From JABHCC01 sp034658635 (lineage in GTDB: Bacteria; Bacteroidota; Bacteroidia; Bacteroidales; UBA12481): 30,266 nt of DNA. The DNA lies in NCBI GenBank assembly GCA_034658635.1, contig JAYEFL010000281.1:1-30266 (forward strand), given 5' to 3'. The position numbers and the translations under genes are program-made. This document shows, one piece after another, positions 1 through 6,865 of the stretch (position 1 is the stretch's first letter; every line of letters starts with the position of its first letter). The notes under the pieces were generated by a model. The model had not been told where the DNA came from. It ran no database searches and saw only the letters and a list, made by a program, of their open reading frames with translations.

Positions 1-153
1 CGCGTCACTCCCGCGTCACTCCCGCGTCACTCCAGCGTCACTCCAGCGTCACTCCCGCGTCACTCCCGCGTCACTCCAGCGTCACTCCAGCGTCACTCCA
101 GCGTCACTCCAGCGTCACTCCCGCGTCACTCCTGCATCACTCCCGCGTCACTT
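1..153. repeat. 11-bp tandem repeat (minisatellite), about 14 units
   Basis: Fourteen head-to-tail copies of an 11-bp unit, CGCGTCACTCC or AGCGTCACTCC, run from the window edge to about position 153. Units 1-12 differ only at their first base (C or A). Unit 13 (133-143) has three changes and unit 14 is one base short of perfect. The array probably continues to the left of the window. Its last copy overlaps the end of the HAD phosphatase gene and provides that gene's stop codon (TCA at 148-150 read as TGA on the minus strand). There are no spacers, so this is not a CRISPR array. Confidence 0.95.
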
Positions 154-798
154 CCTCACCACCTCCCAAGCCTCAAACAGATCCCTCACCACAATGTCGG
201 CCATGCTAAAATCCTGATGATCTGTATATTCCGTTGGAACGGCAATCACATAGCACCCGGCACGTTTGCCTGCCAAACAACCATTTGATGAGTCTTCCAA
301 AACAATACACTCTTCTGGTTTTACTTCAAGTTTTCGTGCGCATTCAAGGAAAATATCAGGATTGGGTTTACCATTTTCAATTTCATCTGAGGGTTGAATA
401 TGTTGCATGAAATCATTTAAGCTTAACTTCTCAACTACAATATCAACCAGATTTCGGGTTGACCCTGTTGCGATGGCCATTTTAATTTTTCCCCTGGCCT
501 GTTCCAGAAGCTCAAGCCCTCCAGGCATCATATCGATATTGATACTATAAGCTTCCATCATCATCCTGTCGCGCCAATCCACCAGCTCGTGTGTTGTGTA
601 GTCAGTAATACCAAGCTCCTTACGGTAGATATCTAACGATTCATAAGGAGATCGCCCCATCTGCTTAGTAATTATATCCTTGTTTAAAACCTTACCTAGT
701 TCCCTGCTCATCTGATAACCAACTTCATGATATACACTTTCAGAATCAATCAGGAGTCCGTCGAGATCAATAAGCAAGGCTGAGACTTTTTTTAGCAT
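148..798 (-). CDS. HAD-superfamily phosphatase (beta-phosphoglucomutase-like, subfamily IA)
   Basis: A 216-residue soluble hydrolase of the haloacid dehalogenase superfamily, predicted to dephosphorylate a small phosphorylated metabolite or act as a phosphomutase. Motif I is DLDGLLIDSE, with nucleophile Asp11 and acid/base Asp13. Motif II is the IATGST stretch at 109-113, motif III is Lys144 in NGKPNPD, and motif IV is the Glu168-Asp169 pair in LEDSSNG. The helical cap lies between residues 18 and 90. Length and motif spacing are normal for subfamily IA. Substrate cannot be told from sequence. The stop codon lies in the last copy of an 11-bp repeat, so the final residues may vary between strains. 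It lies 67 bp downstream of the esterase gene on the same strand, across repeats, and may be cotranscribed with it. Confidence 0.9.
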   Translation of the reverse strand: MLKKVSALLIDLDGLLIDSESVYHEVGYQMSRELGKVLNKDIITKQMGRSPYESLDIYRKELGITDYTTHELVDWRDRMMMEAYSINIDMMPGGLELLEQARGKIKMAIATGSTRNLVDIVVEKLSLNDFMQHIQPSDEIENGKPNPDIFLECARKLEVKPEECIVLEDSSNGCLAGKRAGCYVIAVPTEYTDHQDFSMADIVVRDLFEAWEVVRK

Positions 799-801
799 AA
801 T

Positions 802-836
802 GGTTGATTGGTTGATTGATTGGTTGATTGATTGGT
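802..836. repeat. TTGA/TTGG tetranucleotide-like tandem repeat
   Basis: The intergenic stretch immediately upstream of the HAD phosphatase start codon consists of repeated TTGATTGG and TTGATTGA blocks. It occupies the position where a promoter or leader would lie if the gene had its own transcript. It is a low-complexity tract prone to slippage. Confidence 0.85.
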
Positions 837-842
837 TTCTTG

Positions 843-873
843 AATCCCGAGTCCCGAGTCCCGAGTCACCGAG
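843..873. repeat. 7-bp GTCCCGA tandem repeat at the end of the esterase gene
   Basis: About four degenerate copies of a 7-bp unit: ATCCCGA, GTCCCGA, GTCCCGA, GTCACCGA, then GTCA. The copy at 866-868 supplies the TGA stop codon of the minus-strand esterase gene. A related sequence, GACTCGGGACTCAAG, is seen inside asd at 16988-17002, with one mismatch to the reverse complement of 839-853. Confidence 0.85.
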
Positions 874-1975
874 TCAATTCATTTCTTGTCAATATCTTCA
901 CAAAACTTTCATCAATCATTCCATTTTTCCGTTGAAGATCTCCTGGTCTTAATCCCAGGTGTTTTATCATGAACTTATACATTGCTTGTCTTTTGTTCGG
1001 ACCATAATTATGGACTTCGTTTTCGAAATGTGCGTTTTCTACTTTATCACTGGCTCCATACAGGGAGTATATCCACTGGATATGAGGAAATTCCACTTCT
1101 GGAGTGTTTTTTGTCCAGTCATCTCCATCTGATATCAACAGCATAGGTCTTGGGGCTGCCAGTGCGGCAATTTCTACGTTATTGGTTTGAAACCCCTTCC
1201 ATGCGTGAATAGGTTTACCACTTTCACAAAGGCATCCGCCGAAGAAGTGGGCAGAAACCTGTACTGCCGGCACAGAAACCTTAATTCTTGGATCTATTGC
1301 AGTAAGGATAAAACTCTGGGTACCGCCTCCTGAAGCACCAGTTATAGCCACTCTGTCTTTATCAATAAGTTTGAGCGATAAAAAATAATCCAGGATTCTC
1401 ACTCCTGTCATGGTTTGAATGGTCAGTGCATCAGGATGCTGGTGTGAAGCATAATCGGTCTCTCCATATCCTAGCATATCATAGGCAAATACCCAGGCAC
1501 CCATCCGGGCAAGCGTGGCACACCGCATTTGCATATCTGCTCTGAACCTTCCATAATCATCCGGACTTGACCAATGTCCGTGGGGACACAAAACCAGAGC
1601 TTTCTTTCCTCTATTTTTCAGGGGTTTATAAAGGTTTCCGTAGATCCAGCCTGTATCACTGACCTGAATTGCAAATGACTGAACCTGATATCCCTGCTGA
1701 ATAATGGGGTCTCCAAATTGCGATTCAGGCACTGATCTGGAAATTGATAGTTCGGGCAACCCTCCTCCTGAAATTATGCCCTCGCGTATCTGCTTTGCCC
1801 TGCTATCCCAGTCGCTAAAATCCTTCACTTCCAGCTTCAGCGAATCAAGAAACTGAGCTCCCTGTTCTTCAGTCCAATGATCACCAACACACAAATATGA
1901 ACCATTCTGGGCTTCTGTTTGTTTTGTTATCATAAATACAAATACCACAAGTAATTGAAATACAGGCTTGATCAT
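866..1975 (-). CDS. Secreted alpha/beta hydrolase, acetyl-xylan-esterase-like
   Basis: A 369-residue alpha/beta-hydrolase with an N-terminal signal peptide (hydrophobic residues 5-16, likely cleaved near residue 22), so it is exported to the periplasm or surface. The nucleophile elbow is GASGGG with Ser215, the acid is probably Asp285 or Asp286 in SDGDDW, and the histidine is His322 in EVHNYG. An oxyanion-hole-type PHGHW sits at 131-135. The overall form resembles the large bacterial acetyl-esterase/dienelactone-hydrolase-like proteins found in Bacteroidota carbohydrate loci. No sugar-utilisation genes surround it, so the substrate is unknown. The start follows a TATCTTTG promoter box on the minus strand at 2023-2030. 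The C-terminal codons run into the 7-bp repeat at 843-873. Confidence 0.85.
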   Translation of the reverse strand: MIKPVFQLLVVFVFMITKQTEAQNGSYLCVGDHWTEEQGAQFLDSLKLEVKDFSDWDSRAKQIREGIISGGGLPELSISRSVPESQFGDPIIQQGYQVQSFAIQVSDTGWIYGNLYKPLKNRGKKALVLCPHGHWSSPDDYGRFRADMQMRCATLARMGAWVFAYDMLGYGETDYASHQHPDALTIQTMTGVRILDYFLSLKLIDKDRVAITGASGGGTQSFILTAIDPRIKVSVPAVQVSAHFFGGCLCESGKPIHAWKGFQTNNVEIAALAAPRPMLLISDGDDWTKNTPEVEFPHIQWIYSLYGASDKVENAHFENEVHNYGPNKRQAMYKFMIKHLGLRPGDLQRKNGMIDESFVKILTRNELTR

Positions 1976-2022
1976 CTCTATAGGTTAAGTCTTTTCAATT
2001 GTTTAAATTAACGCCATAATCA

Positions 2023-2030
2023 CAAAGATA
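2023..2030 (-). promoter_or_regulatory. Candidate Bacteroidota -7 box (TATCTTTG) for the esterase gene
   Basis: The minus strand reads TATCTTTG, an exact match to the TAnnTTTG element recognised by the Bacteroidota primary sigma factor. It lies 47 nt upstream of the esterase start codon. No TTG is seen at the ideal 19-bp spacing. Confidence 0.4.
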
Positions 2031-2032
2031 AA

Positions 2033-3937
2033 ATGAAAATTAGATTACTTACCCTCGTCTTCCTATCTCTTTTGCCCAGCCTGCTCTTTTCACAAACATT
2101 CACAATCCTGCATACCAATGATATGCACTCGCGACTGATGGGATTTGCGCCTTCAAGCGATTACTCACCAGATGTAACTGGTAATGATTCAACCCTGGGA
2201 GGTTTTGCAAGAATAGCCGGATATTTTGACCAGGTAGAAAATGAGCTTGGTGAGAAACCTCTGATTCTGGATGGAGGAGATTTCCTCATGGGAACTCTTT
2301 TTCATACTCTTGAGATAACTGAGGGCTTTCAGCTGCGGCTTATGAAAAAAATGGGATATGATGTAGTAACCCTTGGGAATCATGAATTTGATTTTGGGGT
2401 TGAAGACCTGGGCAAAATTATTGTAAATGCCACTAAAAAAGGATCAATTCCTCCGCTGGTTTTGTCTAATATCCAGTTTAATCCTGATGAACCTGAAGAT
2501 AATCTGCTTCAGGAACTCTACCAAAACAAAACCATTCAATCCAGCTATATAATGGAATACATGGGGATTAAGATCGGATTTTTTGGATTGGTGGGTGTAG
2601 AAGCTGCCAATGTTGCTCCCTTTGTTCGTCCGGCAGCCTTTACAGATCGTCTGGTTGTCGCTAAAGAACTGAGTACATATCTTAAGGAAACTGAAAAAGT
2701 TGATCTGGTAATTTGCCTTAGTCATTGTGGGCTTAAAAAGGATAAAAAAGGAAAGTGGACCGGTGAGGATGTAGAACTGGCAAAAGAGGTAGATGACATT
2801 GACTTAATCATTAGTGGGCACAGTCATACCCACCTGTTTGAGCCACTTATTATCAATAATACTCCAATTGTTCAAGCAGGTTCTGAAGGACAGTTTGTGG
2901 GTCGTATTGATCTTGACTGGACAAATGGAAATCTTACAGTCTTGGATGCCGGATTAAATATTATCAACGACGATATTCCCGGAAAACCAGATATACAGCA
3001 GGAAATCCTGAGTTATCAGACGAAAATTATTGAAGAAATTTTTGCCAACCTTAACCTGAAACCCGGAAAGGCCCTGGTAGAGACAAGTTTTGACCTTACT
3101 TTCAGCGAGCAGGGTAACATGGCAGAATCAAACCTTGCTCCTCTGGTTGTTGATGCTATCCATTGGTATATTAATCAAACCATTCACAACGACATAACGA
3201 TGGTTGCAGCCGGCCTAATAAGAGATAATATCAGGAAAGGATCATCAGGACAACAGCTGCCAAATGATATTTTCAGAATACTTCCTCTCGGATCGGGAGT
3301 TTTTGATGACTCACCCGGGTATTCACTTGCACAGATTTTCCTTACCGGAAAAGAAGTCAAAAATGTTTTGGAAGCCATGTTAATAGCACCAAAAATGAAT
3401 TCAGCAAACCTCCCATTTTGGTCAGGCATCAGATATAAATATAACCCCAGAAGGATAGTTCTGGATCAGGTTTACGAAGTCAGTCTGGGAAGTGAAGAAT
3501 CCGGATATGAAAAAATTGATTTGTCAAAAAACAATGAAAAGCTTTATAGCCTCACCACAAACAACTATGTATTGGAATTTTTCGGATTGGTTACTGATAT
3601 AACATTCGGTTTATTAAAAATTGAACCCAAGAATGAATTCGGGCAGCCAATTGAAGATTTGAACAGCCTCCTTATTGATGGAAGCCCGGGTCAGCCTGGC
3701 CTTCAGGAAATGAAAGAATGGGCAGCTCTTATGGGATATATGAGTGAATTTCCTGATACTAACGGCAATGGCATTCCTGATATTCCAGATTTCTATCAGG
3801 GACCGCACCAGGCTGGTGAACGAATACCCTCACTGAACCCTGTACAACTATGGGCAAACGGAAATGGAATTATGACTGGTGTCAGCCTGATAGCACTGGT
3901 TCTGCTGTCTGGAACAGGATTAATATTTATCCTTTAA
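2033..3937 (+). CDS. Secreted 5'-nucleotidase / bifunctional metallophosphatase
   Basis: A 634-residue exported phosphoesterase of the UshA/5'-nucleotidase family, which removes phosphate from nucleotides outside the inner membrane for nucleoside salvage. The signal peptide covers residues 1-20. The dimetal centre motifs are complete: HTNDMH (Asp30, His32), GGDF (Asp83), GNHEFD (Asn116, His117), SHCG (His231) and GHSHTH (His263, His265). Residues from about 340 to 560 fit the C-terminal 5'-nucleotidase substrate domain. After a DTNGNGIPD calcium-loop-like stretch, a hydrophobic helix at the extreme C-terminus (about 612-634) probably anchors the protein, which is uncommon for UshA-type enzymes. 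The stop codon is interlocked with that of the convergent methyltransferase gene. Confidence 0.93.
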   Translation: MKIRLLTLVFLSLLPSLLFSQTFTILHTNDMHSRLMGFAPSSDYSPDVTGNDSTLGGFARIAGYFDQVENELGEKPLILDGGDFLMGTLFHTLEITEGFQLRLMKKMGYDVVTLGNHEFDFGVEDLGKIIVNATKKGSIPPLVLSNIQFNPDEPEDNLLQELYQNKTIQSSYIMEYMGIKIGFFGLVGVEAANVAPFVRPAAFTDRLVVAKELSTYLKETEKVDLVICLSHCGLKKDKKGKWTGEDVELAKEVDDIDLIISGHSHTHLFEPLIINNTPIVQAGSEGQFVGRIDLDWTNGNLTVLDAGLNIINDDIPGKPDIQQEILSYQTKIIEEIFANLNLKPGKALVETSFDLTFSEQGNMAESNLAPLVVDAIHWYINQTIHNDITMVAAGLIRDNIRKGSSGQQLPNDIFRILPLGSGVFDDSPGYSLAQIFLTGKEVKNVLEAMLIAPKMNSANLPFWSGIRYKYNPRRIVLDQVYEVSLGSEESGYEKIDLSKNNEKLYSLTTNNYVLEFFGLVTDITFGLLKIEPKNEFGQPIEDLNSLLIDGSPGQPGLQEMKEWAALMGYMSEFPDTNGNGIPDIPDFYQGPHQAGERIPSLNPVQLWANGNGIMTGVSLIALVLLSGTGLIFIL

Positions 3938-4731
3938 TCCTTTCTTAAAATCCATACATCCTGGGCAGGATTTCCATTTTCTGTCTTACCCGGAATGTGT
4001 TTCAAAAGAGTGAAGTCTGAAGCCCATTTTTTTACATACTCAGGTGGGTGAAATGCAATAAAAGTTCTGTGTCCTTCCCTCACCTGTCCTCTCACTACCA
4101 ACTTATTTCGCCGGAATAACTCCTGCTCTGATTTTTCAAGTTTATCCATAAAAACCTCGCCATGCAGAGTCAGAAATAATATTCCATCCTGACGAAGAAC
4201 TCGATGAAGTTCATTGAGCCAGGCATCGTGGGCTGCTTCTGAAAGGTGAGTAAATATAGAGATGCCATATGCCAGGTCAAAGCTCCCCTCCTCAAAGGCC
4301 AGTGGTGGCATAAGGCTATTTCTTGTAAATCTCATCCCCTTCAAATGATTCTGGCACCATTGAATAGTTTCAGAATTATAATCGGTTCCGGTGTACGACC
4401 TGGCCTCTTTCAAAAGCTCCGGAAGATGGCGAATCAGCCTGCCCGGACCACAGCCCCAATCCAAAACATCAGCCTGGTTCAGAGAACTGTATGGGCTAAC
4501 AAGATCAACCAACCATTGAGTTGTTTTTTTTCCATTCAAAAAATATCGGGAATAATCGAGCTGAAATGACTCATACATCATATAATCAGGCGGAAGAAGC
4601 ACATTCGGATAATCCCTTATAAAAGAACTATTTACCTTTCTGTTTTTAACTTTCATCCATTCAAAGCGAATCCTGTCAGCTAAAAACATCAGTCCGAAAA
4701 CTCTTAAAACCCGCTTAATTAATTTCTTCAT
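3934..4731 (-). CDS. Class I SAM-dependent methyltransferase
   Basis: A 265-residue Rossmann-fold methyltransferase (Methyltransf_11/25 type). Motif I VLDWGCGPGR at 89-98 binds S-adenosylmethionine. Asp117 in GTDYN ends strand beta-2 and should contact the ribose. The segment FDLAYGISIFTHL is the post-I/motif II region of small-molecule methyltransferases, followed by LHRVLRQDGILFLT. The N-terminal 45 residues are basic and hydrophobic and could associate with the membrane. The acceptor substrate cannot be deduced. The gene ends 4 bp inside the end of the convergent nucleotidase gene. A minus-strand TATCTTTG box lies 32 nt upstream of the start. Confidence 0.88.
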   Translation of the reverse strand: MKKLIKRVLRVFGLMFLADRIRFEWMKVKNRKVNSSFIRDYPNVLLPPDYMMYESFQLDYSRYFLNGKKTTQWLVDLVSPYSSLNQADVLDWGCGPGRLIRHLPELLKEARSYTGTDYNSETIQWCQNHLKGMRFTRNSLMPPLAFEEGSFDLAYGISIFTHLSEAAHDAWLNELHRVLRQDGILFLTLHGEVFMDKLEKSEQELFRRNKLVVRGQVREGHRTFIAFHPPEYVKKWASDFTLLKHIPGKTENGNPAQDVWILRKD

Positions 4732-4763
4732 TCTACTCAGAATTTTTGAAGGAGATCATTGAT

Positions 4764-4771
4764 CAAAGATA
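4764..4771 (-). promoter_or_regulatory. Candidate -7 box (TATCTTTG) for the methyltransferase gene
   Basis: TATCTTTG on the minus strand is an exact TAnnTTTG match, 32 nt upstream of the methyltransferase start. It is the same 8-mer as the opposite-strand box at 4814-4821, so the 97-bp spacer appears to hold two divergent promoters. Confidence 0.4.
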
Positions 4772-4813
4772 ATCCATAACTCTTCTATTAACACCCCCCT
4801 CAGGCAAAATTAT

Positions 4814-4821
4814 TATCTTTG
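4814..4821 (+). promoter_or_regulatory. Candidate -7 box (TATCTTTG) for the aldolase gene
   Basis: TATCTTTG ends only 7 nt before the ATG of the class II aldolase gene. If the box is used as in other Bacteroidota, transcription would begin within a few bases of the start codon, giving a leaderless or nearly leaderless mRNA. No TTG is found 19 bp upstream. Confidence 0.4.
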
Positions 4822-4828
4822 GTGCACC

Positions 4829-5545
4829 ATGCATGAATTACAAGAAAAATACAGAATTCCGATTCAGAAACTGGCTCGATCGAGTCAGCAAATCGCAGCG
4901 AAAGGCTTTGTTACATCTCAGGGAGGCAATCTTAGTTACAGGGTTGACGATGATGTTGTTCTAATAACTCCCACCAAAGTTCCAAAAGCCAATGTGCAAT
5001 TTGAGGATGTAGTCATTATGAATATGAAAGGGAAGGTCTTATTTGCTGCAGAAGGAAGAAAACCCACAGGTGAAAGTCCCTTTCATCTTGACATCCTGAA
5101 CAAGAGACCAGATCTGAAGGGACTTGTACATGCTCACCCTCCGGCCATTACTGCTCTGGCTCTGGCTCATAGCAATTTATTATCTCGTCCGCTATTACCA
5201 GAGCCCATTATTGAGGTAGGGCCAGTATTAAATGTCAGCTATGAAGAACCCCTTTCCCAAGAACTGGCTGATGCTTTCACCCCGGTTCTGATGAAATCAA
5301 ACGCTTTCCTGATGCTTAATCATGGTATTCTCATTTGCAGCACCGCAAGTGTTCTGAGGGCTTCTGAATTATTGGAGATGATTGAGGCAACTGCTCATTC
5401 TGCAATTCTAGCCACGCAAACAGGCTCGGTAAACGAGCTCAGTCGTGATGATGTGGCCCGCCTGGATCGTACTCTGAAAACCAGAAATTTACCAATGCCA
5501 GGAGCACCTGGCGTAAATCTATCATTGATTGATATGTATTTCTGA
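4829..5545 (+). CDS. Class II aldolase/adducin family protein (L-fuculose-phosphate aldolase-like)
   Basis: A 238-residue zinc-dependent class II aldolase of the FucA/AraD/MtnB fold, which cleaves or dehydrates a phosphorylated sugar or is an epimerase. The metal ligands His101 and His103 (LVHAHPP) and His165 (LNHGIL) are present, as is a Glu82 candidate for the acid/base in TGESPFH. The GGNLSYR stretch at 32-38 is the phosphate/substrate loop. Length is slightly above FucA (about 215). The pathway is uncertain because no sugar kinase or isomerase is adjacent; methylthioribulose-phosphate dehydratase is a less likely alternative. The start codon lies just after a promoter-like TATCTTTG. Confidence 0.85.
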   Translation: MHELQEKYRIPIQKLARSSQQIAAKGFVTSQGGNLSYRVDDDVVLITPTKVPKANVQFEDVVIMNMKGKVLFAAEGRKPTGESPFHLDILNKRPDLKGLVHAHPPAITALALAHSNLLSRPLLPEPIIEVGPVLNVSYEEPLSQELADAFTPVLMKSNAFLMLNHGILICSTASVLRASELLEMIEATAHSAILATQTGSVNELSRDDVARLDRTLKTRNLPMPGAPGVNLSLIDMYF

Positions 5546-5586
5546 AACTTTTTTACCTGGTTTTTATTAAAAAACACTTTGAAGTA

Positions 5587-5616
5587 TTGCAAAAAATAAA
5601 AATTTGCCTACTTTTG
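5587..5616 (+). promoter_or_regulatory. Promoter of tRNA-Glu/rpsT (TTG, 19 bp, TACTTTTG)
   Basis: A TTG at 5587-5589 and TACTTTTG at 5609-5616 are separated by exactly 19 bp. This matches the Bacteroidota housekeeping consensus TTG-N19-TAnnTTTG. The mature tRNA begins 29 nt downstream of the -7 box. The tRNA-Ala gene at 21165 has a promoter with the same architecture. Confidence 0.75.
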
Positions 5617-5644
5617 CAGACCGAAGTTGCAATTGCAATTAGAC

Positions 5645-5716
5645 GGCCCGTTCGTCTAGGGGTTAGGACGCCAGGTTTTCATCCTGGTAACAGGGGTTCG
5701 ATTCCCCTACGGGCTA
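5645..5716 (+). tRNA. tRNA-Glu (anticodon TTC)
   Basis: A 72-nt cloverleaf. The acceptor strands GGCCCGT (5645-5651) and ACGGGCT (5709-5715) pair with one G-U, and A5716 is the discriminator. The anticodon stem CCAGG/CCTGG (5671-5675 with its partner) encloses the loop TTTTCAT with anticodon TTC at 5678-5680. The T arm AGGGG-TTCGATT-CCCCT is perfect. CCA is not encoded. It lies 27 nt upstream of rpsT with no terminator between, so the two are probably cotranscribed and separated by RNase processing. Confidence 0.97.
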
Positions 5717-5743
5717 CGATAAAAATTTAGAGGAAATAGTTAC

Positions 5744-5995
5744 ATGGCACATCACAAATCAGCGTTAAAGCGCATTCGTCAGTCAGAAGCTCGCAGAGTA
5801 CACAATAAGTATTATGCTCGTACTACCCGTAATGCAATCAAGAAACTGAAAGACATTACTGACAAAGCTGAAGCTTCAGAAGCTTTCCCAAAAGTTGCTT
5901 CCATGTTAGACAAGCTGGCAAAAAAGAATATTATTCATTCAAAGAAAGCTGCTAACATAAAGTCTGGTCTTGCATTACATGTGAACAGTCTGTAA
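5744..5995 (+). CDS. rpsT: 30S ribosomal protein S20 (bS20)
   Basis: An 83-residue, strongly basic helical protein that binds 16S rRNA early in small-subunit assembly. The N-terminus MAHHKSALKRIRQSEARR and the later KKNIIHSKKAAN segment are typical of bS20. Length is normal (83-90). A purine-rich AGAGGAAA about 15 nt upstream of the ATG is one of few Shine-Dalgarno-like sites in the window. It follows tRNA-Glu directly and is closed by a clear intrinsic terminator at 6021-6049. Confidence 0.97.
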   Translation: MAHHKSALKRIRQSEARRVHNKYYARTTRNAIKKLKDITDKAEASEAFPKVASMLDKLAKKNIIHSKKAANIKSGLALHVNSL

Positions 5996-6020
5996 GAGAA
6001 GAACAAAAAACTACTACTGA

Positions 6021-6049
6021 GAGGTTATCATAAGATAGCCTCTTTTTTT
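6021..6049 (+). terminator. Intrinsic terminator of the tRNA-Glu/rpsT transcript
   Basis: A 9-bp stem, GAGGTTATC (6021-6029) with GATAGCCTC (6034-6042), has one G-U pair and a 4-nt loop. It is followed by seven T residues (6043-6049). It lies 25 nt after the rpsT stop codon. Confidence 0.85.
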
Positions 6050-6078
6050 GTGCGAATTTTTCCAGTTCATCTACTTAA

Positions 6079-6816
6079 ATGCATCTATATATTAAACACA
6101 AGTATATGAAACAGAAAAATCTGAAACTCTACCCTACTACACGGATGGTTGATATGGCAATGGAAGACCGGCCCAGAGAGAAGTGTGCCAGAAACGGCAT
6201 AAATTCCCTGAGCAATGCTGAGCTTCTGGCCATTATTATTGGTAATGGAACCCGTAATATTAGTGCATTGGATCTGGCCAGAAAGATTCTCGTTCTGGGC
6301 AAAAATGATCTGTACCATCTGGGCAAGCTAAGCGCAAAGGAGCTACAGGGCATTCATGGAATCGGCTGGGCTAAAACAGTGAGAATTCTTGCTGCAATCG
6401 AATTAGGGAAACGGCGAATGGAAAGCCCTGTGCCCATTAAAAAGACAATACGATGTTCCAGAGATGGTTATAATCTGATTAAGGCAGAATTAACCGAACT
6501 ACCCCATGAAGAATTCTGGATTCTGCTATTAAGCCGGTCAAACCGTATGATCGATAAAGTTAAAATCAGCCAGGGTGGTGTTTCCGGCACCATAACAGAT
6601 ATCCGCATTATCCTGCAGGAGGCCCTTACAAAGCTGGCCAGCGCAATGATCCTTGCACACAACCATCCCTCAGGAAATCTGAATCCTTCTGAGGCAGATA
6701 AAAAAATCACTCTGAAAATCAAAGATGCTGCAGCCCTAATGGACATATCTGTCTTGGATCATCTGATCATTGGAGAGGAAGAGTACTTCTCTTTTGCCGA
6801 TCAAAACCTGATCTGA
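6079..6816 (+). CDS. radC: RadC family JAB1/MPN-domain protein (UPF0758)
   Basis: A member of the RadC family, historically linked to DNA repair but of unproven biochemical role. Residues about 30-110 form the UPF0758 N-terminal domain, with a helix-hairpin-helix-like GIHGIGWAKT at 91-100. Residues about 120-245 are the JAMM metalloprotease-like domain. The full HxHx7SxxD motif is visible (His194, His196, Ser204, Asp207) with Glu145 as the probable catalytic acid. The start is uncertain: the ATG at 6079 and an ATG at 6106 are both possible, and homologues usually begin close to the DRPREK segment. It stands alone after the rpsT terminator. Confidence 0.9.
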   Translation: MHLYIKHKYMKQKNLKLYPTTRMVDMAMEDRPREKCARNGINSLSNAELLAIIIGNGTRNISALDLARKILVLGKNDLYHLGKLSAKELQGIHGIGWAKTVRILAAIELGKRRMESPVPIKKTIRCSRDGYNLIKAELTELPHEEFWILLLSRSNRMIDKVKISQGGVSGTITDIRIILQEALTKLASAMILAHNHPSGNLNPSEADKKITLKIKDAAALMDISVLDHLIIGEEEYFSFADQNLI

Positions 6817-6865
6817 CCCCCACAATCATATGGATTTGCTATCTTCACCTTAGAAAATTGCACCA

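Noticed and set aside
1..153. CRISPR array
   Set aside because: Units are 11 bp, contiguous and without spacers, and there are no cas genes.
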